Shown here: piece by piece, positions 1 through 4,532 of the stretch | Layout of the letters: each line of letters opens with the position of its first letter | How positions within the stretch are numbered: position 1 is the stretch's first letter | From: Chloroflexia bacterium | GTDB taxonomy: Bacteria; Chloroflexota; Chloroflexia; Thermomicrobiales; UBA6265 | Reading direction: 5' to 3' | Length of the DNA: 5,370 nt | Assembly (NCBI GenBank): GCA_013696525.1 | Contig: JACCYK010000314.1 | Location: 1-5,370, forward strand | The notes under the pieces: generated by a model | Told to the model about the DNA's origin: nothing | The model's database searches: none | What the model saw: only the letters and a program-made list of their open reading frames with translations | Program-made: the position numbers and the translations under genes

Positions 1-725
1 GGCGCAGGGTCAGGGGCGGCTGCACGAGGGCCTCCTCTCGCGAGCCGCCATGCTACAACCCTCTTGCCGGATGCACCATCAGAGAGCACGTTGATAATCG
101 TAACCTGTCGCTCCTCAGGAGAAAGGCCTTGCACCTTTTCTCGAAGCTGCTCAGCTCGCACGGAGCCAAAGATATCGTTCATCCGCTCGACCACATAGCG
201 GTTGTTGATTCCTGGGTTGATGCGGTTGTAGTTGAAGAAGAAGATGCAGTCGCAACCCCAACTCTTTATGCCATGACCGATTAGATCTAGTGAGAGCCCC
301 TTGTATCCCCAAGGGTCGATGAAGAACAGGGTTGGGAGCAGGCTCTTTTCGCGAAGGATATCAACCAACTCATTCCCAACGGCGGCATTCGACACGCACG
401 GTCGATATGCTAGCTTCTCGATCCCCGGAAGAACATCAATCTCTGCCTGCAACTGCGCCACGTATTTGGCTTCCTTGTCGTTGAACACCGTGATCAGCCG
501 AGAGCACAGCTTGTCGTCTCTGATGGCGTGGTTCAAAATCCAGAGAGGAGTGGATGCGAGACCGTCGTCAAACTTACCAGGACCGGCGAAGAGGTCTATG
601 TACGCGATAGGTCCCGACGATTGCGCGAGCATAATCTGTGACCATGCGCCAAAATACTTGGCCACCAGCTTCGTCTTGAGAATCGATTGCTGCTCAGGTG
701 TATTGTAGAACTCGGAGTTGCCCAT
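1..725 (-). CDS. tcmP: TcmP-like three-Cys-motif partner protein, partial (3' end off left edge or truncated)
   Basis: The frame is open from an ATG at 725 to the left edge (241 codons, no stop). Residues 42-50 read YIDLFAGPG, a Rossmann methyltransferase motif I-like SAM site. FNDKEAKYV (81-89) follows as a motif II-like acidic stretch, then LFFIDPWGYKGLSL (133-146), a D-P-x-G motif IV-like site, then an FNYNRIN segment. This order is what I know of the TcmP family (about 350 residues), which is encoded beside a three-Cys-motif, radical-SAM-like Gp37/Gp68-type protein. Its molecular role is not established. The start is fixed by AAGGAGGT 8 nt upstream. The gene has about 52% GC and uses ATA, CTA and AGA codons unlike its neighbours, so I infer horizontal acquisition. 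After about residue 225 the frame enters GC-rich DNA and reads GGPRAAAPDPA, unlike the FRF segment I expect, so the 3' end may be broken. The partner gene is not in the window. The family call is from motif recognition. Confidence 0.8.
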   Translation of the reverse strand, partial: MGNSEFYNTPEQQSILKTKLVAKYFGAWSQIMLAQSSGPIAYIDLFAGPGKFDDGLASTPLWILNHAIRDDKLCSRLITVFNDKEAKYVAQLQAEIDVLPGIEKLAYRPCVSNAAVGNELVDILREKSLLPTLFFIDPWGYKGLSLDLIGHGIKSWGCDCIFFFNYNRINPGINNRYVVERMNDIFGSVRAEQLREKVQGLSPEERQVTIINVLSDGASGKRVVAWRLARGGPRAAAPDPA

Positions 726-733
726 CTGGCCCG

Positions 734-741
734 ACCTCCTT
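734..741 (-). promoter_or_regulatory. Strong Shine-Dalgarno of the tcmP-like gene
   Basis: The minus strand reads AAGGAGGT, a full match to the anti-SD, 8 nt before the ATG at 725. It decides the start codon and shows that a gene missing a stop within the window is really translated. It is the strongest SD in the window. Confidence 0.85.
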
Positions 742-766
742 GAATAAGAACATTTGTACCAACTCC

Positions 767-795
767 AGTCTATGGCACGCGAAGTCGTGGTGCAA
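767..795 (-). promoter_or_regulatory. Weak candidate promoter for the tcmP-like gene
   Basis: On the minus strand TTGCAC (790-795) is followed after 17 nt by TAGACT (767-772), about 42 nt upstream of the start codon. The matches to sigma70 consensus are 3/6 and 4/6, so this is only a candidate. It is supported by its position in the 141-nt gap between this gene and the stop of the upstream SelW-like gene, and by the switch to lower GC there. Confidence 0.2.
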
Positions 796-814
796 GTGGC
801 CAAGCGTAGGCCGC

Positions 815-832
815 GCCGGGGCATCGCCCGGC
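815..832. repeat. GC-rich hairpin after the SelW-like gene
   Basis: GCCGGG (815-820) and CCCGGC (827-832) are perfect inverted arms around a 6-nt loop, about 35 nt past the stop of the SelW-like gene. No T-run follows on the minus strand, so it is at best a poor intrinsic terminator. The position suggests the 3' end of the four-gene transcript. Confidence 0.3.
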
Positions 833-866
833 CGGGTGTCGCTTCATCGGCGCCGGACGGACATCA

Positions 867-1097
867 TCAAGGCTCCGACGAGGCGCCTTCGATATCCGCC
901 AGCTTCGGGAGTCGCCCAGTTTCGCTGGTCGAATGGACTAGCTGGCCGTCCAGGTAGACCGCCAGATCGTCCGCGGTCGCCGGCGCTAGCGCCAGCGAGG
1001 TGATCGCCTCGTCATAGACGGCGAAGAGGCGGCGGGCGAAGGCCAGGGCCGGCGCTTCAAACCCGCGCTCGACGTTGTACTGGATCGTGATCTCCAT
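867..1097 (-). CDS. SelW/SelT/Rdx-like small protein lacking the CxxC motif
   Basis: A 76-residue protein. The start MEITIQYNVERG followed by a helix (FEAPALAFARRLFAVY), and then VYLDGQLVHSTSETGRLPK (47-65), match the layout of the Rdx (SelW/SelT/SelH) thioredoxin-like family: a first beta strand ending in CxxC or CxxU, a helix, and a later 'V.LDGE.IWS....G.FP' hairpin. Here the redox positions are Asn8 and Arg11, and the protein contains no cysteine. If the family call is right, it cannot do thiol-disulfide chemistry and more likely binds or scaffolds a partner. It starts 18 nt after the stop of the Rieske gene, and that gap has no clear SD (CGGCGCCGCCCGACCGCG), so translational coupling to the Rieske gene is likely. 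It is the last gene of the four-gene cluster. The family assignment is from pattern recognition and moderately sure; the coding call is stronger. Confidence 0.75.
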   Translation of the reverse strand: MEITIQYNVERGFEAPALAFARRLFAVYDEAITSLALAPATADDLAVYLDGQLVHSTSETGRLPKLADIEGASSEP

Positions 1098-1115
1098 CGC
1101 GGTCGGGCGGCGCCG

Positions 1116-1469
1116 TCAGGAGACCGTGACCACGATCTCGCCATCCGCCACCTCGACCGGGTAGGTCTTGATCCGGACCGCGGGATCGAACACCGATTCG
1201 CCGGTGGCAATGTCGTATTCCCACTCATGCCAGGGACAGCGCAAAATCCGGCCCTCCCGCCCGTATTTGAACTCATACACGTCCGATGGTAACGCCGTGC
1301 CGACGACCTGACCGAGGCACACCCGGGCCGCCTGATGCGGGCAGGAGTTGCGTAAGGCGTAGTAGTCGCCGTCCAGGTTGAAAATCCCGATCTCGCGCCC
1401 GTCGATGCGGACGATCTTGCGACCGCCAGCCGGGATCTCCTCGACCCGGGCGACGATGTGGCGAGTCAT
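1116..1469 (-). CDS. Small Rieske [2Fe-2S] protein
   Basis: A 117-residue stand-alone Rieske domain, probably a cytoplasmic electron carrier; there is no signal peptide or membrane segment. Cluster ligands are visible as C43-P-H45 (in NSCPHQAA) and C78-P-W-H81 (in LRCPWHEWEYDIATG). The two boxes are 32 residues apart, against roughly 15-17 in canonical Rieske proteins; the extra loop is PSDVYEFKYGREG-like. I chose the ATG at 1469 rather than the in-frame ATG at 1502 because GAGGAG (1479-1484) sits 9 nt upstream of it and the protein then begins with the first beta strand (TRHIVARVEEIPAGG). It follows the two amidohydrolases after an 81-nt gap and precedes the SelW-like gene by 18 nt. No oxygenase large subunit or reductase is present, so its redox partner is unknown. 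Domain identity is secure; its role in the cluster is inferred. Confidence 0.92.
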   Translation of the reverse strand: MTRHIVARVEEIPAGGRKIVRIDGREIGIFNLDGDYYALRNSCPHQAARVCLGQVVGTALPSDVYEFKYGREGRILRCPWHEWEYDIATGESVFDPAVRIKTYPVEVADGEIVVTVS

Positions 1470-1478
1470 GCTTGCATA

Positions 1479-1484
1479 CTCCTC
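1479..1484 (-). promoter_or_regulatory. Shine-Dalgarno deciding the Rieske start
   Basis: GAGGAG on the minus strand lies 9 nt before the ATG at 1469. The alternative in-frame ATG at 1502 would place this SD inside the coding region and add 11 residues (MFRHTSEEYAS) outside the Rieske fold. Confidence 0.7.
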
Positions 1485-1521
1485 TGATGTGTGCCGGAAC
1501 ACGCCACGGGCGGGCCATCCC

Positions 1522-1543
1522 TCGCGCGGGACATCCCGCGCGA
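1522..1543. repeat. Perfect 10-bp inverted repeat between amidohydrolase B and Rieske genes
   Basis: TCGCGCGGGA (1522-1531), then CA, then TCCCGCGCGA (1534-1543): perfect 10-bp arms, foldable as a 9-bp stem with an ACAT loop. It begins 8 nt after the end of amidohydrolase B and sits about 50 nt before the Rieske start. No T-run follows on the minus strand (GAGGGATGG), so an ordinary intrinsic terminator is unlikely. It could be an intercistronic mRNA stabiliser or attenuator, or a protein-binding site. A 10-nt palindrome CGCGATCGCG (1539-1548) overlaps its right arm. Confidence 0.6.
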
Positions 1544-1550
1544 TCGCGTG

Positions 1551-2651
1551 TTAATGCGCCGCTCCCAACCGCTCGCTATACACCGACCGCGCATTGTCGG
1601 CCAGCACCCGCGTTCGCAAATCATCCGGCATGTCGGCCAGCATCGCGAACGGATCCCCGAACTCCCAGTCTGGATAGGCGCTGCCAAAGAGCAAGGTGCG
1701 CTCGGCCCCCACCAATTCGAGCATGTCGGCCATGATGCTGGCTGCCGGCGGCAGTTCCAGCGGGTAGCTGGTGAGGTGGAGATGGCGGCGAAGGTAGGCG
1801 CTGGGCGGCTCCGTGAGCCATGGCGTCTCCGCCCGTTGCGCCTTCCAGTTCTTGTCAAACCGCCACATCAGATGTGGCAGCCAGAAGATGCCCGCCTCGT
1901 AGAGCACCACCTTGAGCGTCGGAAATCGCTCGAACACCCCTTCCGTGACCATGCTCATCAGGTGCGCCATGGAGGCTTGGGGCAAGGAGCCATACCACTC
2001 GAAGGTCGAGGCCGGGTGCCCGACCGCCGTCGCCGGGGGCGACATCCCCGCCCCTTCGCCGCCGGCATGGAGGGCCAGCGGCAGACCGTGCCGAGCACAG
2101 GCCGCGTAGATCGGGTGGAAGGCGCGACGTCCCAGCGGCGCCTCGCTGGCGCTGCCGAGCAGCACCTGGACCATGCCCGGATCCGGCCCCAGGCGGTCGA
2201 TCTCCGCCACCGCCGCCGTCGGATCCTGCGGCGCCACCAGGATCGACCCCTTGAAGCACGCAAACGGCCGGACCCAGGTTTCCAGGGTCCAGTCGTTGAC
2301 GCCGCGGGCCAGGGCGGCCGCCAGATCGGGGTTCGGCTGGACGCCGAGGCTGAAGATGGTCCCGGTCAGGATCGCGAGATCGATTCCGTGGGGCGCCAGG
2401 TAGCTGTCGCGGACCCGCGCCGGGTCGGTCGCGGCCAGCGGTTCCGGCACCGGCGACGGCCCGACCAGCGTGAAGCCATGCCGCGCCATCGGCGGCCCCC
2501 CTTTGCGGGTGAAGCGGTGCCGCAACCCCGCTGGTACAAAGGGCGCGATCGCGCTCCAATCGGCGATCTGATGATGGAGATCGACATCGATCGTCCCGAG
2601 TCGAAGCGGGCTTACCGGCGGCCGGGGTGCGGTCCTGGTTTGGGTGGTCAT
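1551..2651 (-). CDS. Amidohydrolase B, ACMSD-like (PF04909-type) with altered active site
   Basis: A 366-residue TIM-barrel amidohydrolase of the ACMSD / 4-oxalomesaconate hydratase-like group, cytoplasmic. Visible elements: TIDVDLHH (D24-x-H26, first metal box), LGVQPN, NDWTLETWVRP (119-129), DPGMVQVL (157-164), LALHAGGEG (H195), FERFPTLK and YEAGIFWLPHLMWRFD (E252). Near the C-terminus the family's usual S-D-Y-P-H box reads S-A-Y-P-D (324-328): the metal-binding or catalytic Asp is Ala325 and the His is Asp328. Both are clear in the codons (GCC at 1677-1679). The start ATG lies 8 nt after the stop of the preceding paralogue, with GAGG (2658-2661) overlapping that stop, so the two are translationally linked. 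Family members hydrolyse or decarboxylate cyclic and carboxylated substrates; the substrate here is unknown. It may be a pseudoenzyme partner of its paralogue or have different chemistry. Confidence 0.93.
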   Translation of the reverse strand: MTTQTRTAPRPPVSPLRLGTIDVDLHHQIADWSAIAPFVPAGLRHRFTRKGGPPMARHGFTLVGPSPVPEPLAATDPARVRDSYLAPHGIDLAILTGTIFSLGVQPNPDLAAALARGVNDWTLETWVRPFACFKGSILVAPQDPTAAVAEIDRLGPDPGMVQVLLGSASEAPLGRRAFHPIYAACARHGLPLALHAGGEGAGMSPPATAVGHPASTFEWYGSLPQASMAHLMSMVTEGVFERFPTLKVVLYEAGIFWLPHLMWRFDKNWKAQRAETPWLTEPPSAYLRRHLHLTSYPLELPPAASIMADMLELVGAERTLLFGSAYPDWEFGDPFAMLADMPDDLRTRVLADNARSVYSERLGAAH

Positions 2652-2659
2652 CCGTCGCC

Positions 2660-3787
2660 TCAGCTCGTCGCGAGCAGGCGCGGGCCGTACATCGCCAGGG
2701 CGTTGTCGACGAAGATCCGGCGTTTCAGCTCACCCCGTTCCCGTGGAATAAAGTTCAGCGCCGCCAGCGGATTATCAAAATCCCAATGCGGGTAATCGCT
2801 GGCGAAGATGACGGTCCGTTCCGCTTGCAGCATGTCGAGCATCCGGAGCAAGTGCTCGTCGTCATCCGGCTCCTCGATCGGCTGGGTGCTGAAGTAGCAA
2901 TGGTCAAGGATGTACTCGCTGGGCAGCCGCTTCAAGAATGGGGCTTCCGCCTTGAACCGGGGATAGGCGCGGTCGAGTCGCCACATGACGTGCGGCGCCC
3001 AGCAGACACCCCCTTCGATGAAGGCGAATTTCAAACTGGGGAACGCCTCGAAGGCGCCGTTGGTGACCAGGCTGACGCAGTGGGCCATCATCGTCAGCGA
3101 ATGATCGGTGTGATACTCGAGATAGGTTGATGGGTAGCCGACGCTGGTCGGGGCGTTGGCGATGCCGACCCCCTCGGCCCCAACGTGGATCGCCACCGGC
3201 AGGTCGAGCTCCGCCGCCGCGGCGTACATCGGCCAGTAGAACTCCTGCCCATAGGGGATGCGGGCCGCGCTCGGCATCAGCACCTGGACCATGCCGGGAT
3301 CGTCGCCCAGCCGTCGGATCTCGCGCGCCGCCGCTTCCGGCGCCTGGGCGGTGACCACGAGCGAGCCTTTGAAGCAGGGATGGGGTCGGACCCAGGTGTC
3401 GAGCAGCCAGTCGTTGTAGGCGCTGGCGATCGCCGCCGCGAGACGGTGGTTGGGCTGAATTCCAAGCGGGAAGGCGCTGCCGGTGAGAACGCCGATATCG
3501 ATCCGGTAGCGGGTCATCAGTTGCTGGATGACCCAATCGGGATCGCCGGCGCAGAGGTCGTCCTCTTCCCGCACCGCGTCGTCCATCCGGCCCGATCCCA
3601 TATTGGCATAGTACCGGCGAGCGCCATCGGCACTGTCACTGTCGAGCCAGGGATGCCACTCGTCGGCCAGGTATGGCCGAAGCTCCTCATAGCTCGCCAA
3701 GTCATTGTGGATGTCGGTGTCGATGCAGCGTAATTGCGCGGCACGTTCCGTGGACGTTTGCGGACGGGGTTCAGCCACGACCACCAT
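2660..3787 (-). CDS. Amidohydrolase A, ACMSD-like (PF04909-type)
   Basis: A 375-residue protein of the metal-dependent amidohydrolase superfamily, ACMSD-like branch. Elements in order: CIDTDIHND (D25-x-H27), a variable cap to about residue 90, RIDIGVLTG, LGIQPN, NDWLLDTWVRPHPCFKGS (125-142), DDPGMVQVL (162-170), VAIHVGAEG (H201), FEAFPSLK, IEGGVCWAPHVMWRLD (E258, at the place of an ACMSD metal His) and FASDYPHWDFDNP with the expected Asp331 and His334. The core residues look complete, so it should be a working hydrolase or decarboxylase; the substrate cannot be read. It is the first gene after a good promoter, with GAGGAG (3797-3802) 9 nt before the ATG. It and the next gene share these motif blocks in the same order and almost the same length, which indicates tandem duplication followed by divergence. 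No signal peptide is visible. Confidence 0.94.
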   Translation of the reverse strand: MVVVAEPRPQTSTERAAQLRCIDTDIHNDLASYEELRPYLADEWHPWLDSDSADGARRYYANMGSGRMDDAVREEDDLCAGDPDWVIQQLMTRYRIDIGVLTGSAFPLGIQPNHRLAAAIASAYNDWLLDTWVRPHPCFKGSLVVTAQAPEAAAREIRRLGDDPGMVQVLMPSAARIPYGQEFYWPMYAAAAELDLPVAIHVGAEGVGIANAPTSVGYPSTYLEYHTDHSLTMMAHCVSLVTNGAFEAFPSLKFAFIEGGVCWAPHVMWRLDRAYPRFKAEAPFLKRLPSEYILDHCYFSTQPIEEPDDDEHLLRMLDMLQAERTVIFASDYPHWDFDNPLAALNFIPRERGELKRRIFVDNALAMYGPRLLATS

Positions 3788-3796
3788 CAGGCCCCT

Positions 3797-3802
3797 CTCC
3801 TC
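3797..3802 (-). promoter_or_regulatory. Shine-Dalgarno of amidohydrolase A
   Basis: GAGGAG, within the purine-rich TGAGGAGAGGGG, lies 9 nt upstream of the ATG at 3787 and fixes that start. An ATG just upstream (3804) is closed after five codons (MRRGA then stop). Confidence 0.7.
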
Positions 3803-3814
3803 ATGTTGGGCGCG

Positions 3815-3843
3815 ATCTTATCCGGCCCCCAACGGAGCGTCAA
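3815..3843 (-). promoter_or_regulatory. Sigma70-type promoter of the amidohydrolase-Rieske cluster
   Basis: On the minus strand TTGACG (3838-3843, 5/6 match to -35) is followed by exactly 17 nt and then TAAGAT (3815-3820, 4/6 match to -10). Transcription would begin near 3808, giving a leader of about 21 nt that carries the SD of amidohydrolase A. This is the best promoter seen in the window and argues that the four downstream genes are transcribed separately from the alkA-ogt pair. Confidence 0.65.
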
Positions 3844-3870
3844 CGCGATCTGCTGCATGATGAGCAAACC

Positions 3871-3903
3871 GCGCGAGGACGCGGCGTCCCATCGTCCTCG
3901 CGC
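3871..3903. repeat. Perfect 10-bp inverted repeat in the ogt / amidohydrolase A spacer
   Basis: GCGCGAGGAC (3871-3880) and GTCCTCGCGC (3894-3903) are perfect arms around a 13-nt loop. A second palindrome, GGACGC-G-GCGTCC (3877-3889), overlaps the left arm and the loop. On the minus strand the structure is followed by GGTTTGC, not a T-run, so if it ends the ogt transcript it is not a classical intrinsic terminator. It lies about 28 bp upstream of the -35 box of the cluster promoter, where an activator or repressor could also bind. Confidence 0.55.
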
Positions 3904-3932
3904 CTCGCGACGCCGGATCGACGGGACGATGG
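3889..3932. repeat. 9-bp inverted repeat overlapping the preceding hairpin
   Basis: CCATCGTCC (3889-3897) and GGACGATGG (3924-3932) are perfect arms 26 nt apart. The left arm overlaps the right arm of the 3871-3903 repeat, so the two stems cannot form together in one RNA. The sequence shows this directly; any switching role is speculation. Confidence 0.45.
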
Positions 3933-3983
3933 CATCTGATGATCGCCACGGCGCCAGCATGTCGGATTGGGCCGCCGCGTGGA

Positions 3984-4532
3984 TCACGGGAAGGGGGGTG
4001 GCTCTGGCAGCAGGACCCCTTCGTGGGCGAGCAGCCAGCGTTTGCGGGCCAGGCCGCCGCCATAGCCGGTCAGGGCGCGGTTGGCACCGATGACGCGGTG
4101 ACAGGGCACCACGATCGAGATCGGGTTGGCGCCGTTCGCCGTCCCCACCGCGCGGACTGCTTTGGGCGTGCCGATCATGGCGGCGAGGGCGCTGTAGCTC
4201 ACGGTGGCGCCGGCCGGAATCCTCGTCAGCGCCGCCCAGACGGTTTGCTGGAACGGGGTGCCGGCGGCGGACCAGGGGATTTCGCGGAGGACGGCAATCT
4301 CGCCGGCGAAATACCGGCCCAACGTCTGGCGGACGGTAGCCAACGCGGCATCATTTGCCATGTGCGGCTCGCCATGGCGGTGGCGAAGGGATCGAAGAAA
4401 TTTCGGCTCACTCTCGTCATCAGTAAACCAGAGTCCCCACAGGACACCCGTCTCGTCGACGACGGCCAGCATCGGGCCGAGCGGGGTCGCCAGCCGGTCG
4501 AGCAGCAGGCGGTTAGGCGGCGCGTTGGTCAT
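3984..4532 (-). CDS. ogt: Methylated-DNA-[protein]-cysteine S-methyltransferase
   Basis: A 182-residue suicide enzyme that takes the alkyl group from O6-alkylguanine (and O4-alkylthymine) onto its own cysteine, acting on DNA in the cytoplasm. The N-terminal domain (about 8-85) is followed by the DNA-binding domain: GTPFQQTVWAAL (91-102), IPAGATVSYSALAAMIG, AVRAVGTANGANP (with Arg127 as the likely arginine finger), then SIVVPCHRVIG with acceptor Cys144, then GYGGGLARKRWLLAHEG. The length is typical of Ogt/MGMT without the Ada regulatory half. The ATG at 4532 is chosen because AGGAG (4540-4544) lies 7 nt upstream and the protein begins just before the family's first strand; the frame stays open further upstream, but that part is an Arg-rich shadow of alkA. 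The start overlaps the end of alkA by 20 nt, so co-translation is likely. Confidence 0.96.
   Translation of the reverse strand: MTNAPPNRLLLDRLATPLGPMLAVVDETGVLWGLWFTDDESEPKFLRSLRHRHGEPHMANDAALATVRQTLGRYFAGEIAVLREIPWSAAGTPFQQTVWAALTRIPAGATVSYSALAAMIGTPKAVRAVGTANGANPISIVVPCHRVIGANRALTGYGGGLARKRWLLAHEGVLLPEPPPFP

Noticed and set aside
301..708. Plus-strand open frame of 135 codons with an ordinary-looking composition
   Set aside because: The opposite strand carries the TcmP-like gene with clear family motifs and a perfect SD; this frame has no motif.
815..832. Hairpin as a rho-independent terminator
   Set aside because: There is no T-run on the minus strand after the stem, so I list it only as a repeat.
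1470..1502. ATG at 1502 as the Rieske start
   Set aside because: It would precede the SD at 1479-1484 and add residues outside the fold; no SD suits it.
1491..2795. Long plus-strand open frame of 434 codons
   Set aside because: It lies antisense to amidohydrolase B and the end of A, is very rich in Arg, Gly, Pro and His, and has no recognisable motif: a typical shadow frame in high-GC DNA.
3185..3733. Plus-strand open frame of 182 codons
   Set aside because: It is antisense to amidohydrolase A, Arg- and Gly-rich, with no domain signature.
3788..3983. Small open frames on both strands in the ogt / amidohydrolase A spacer
   Set aside because: They overlap the promoter and inverted repeats, extend into neighbouring genes out of frame, and show no SD or motif.
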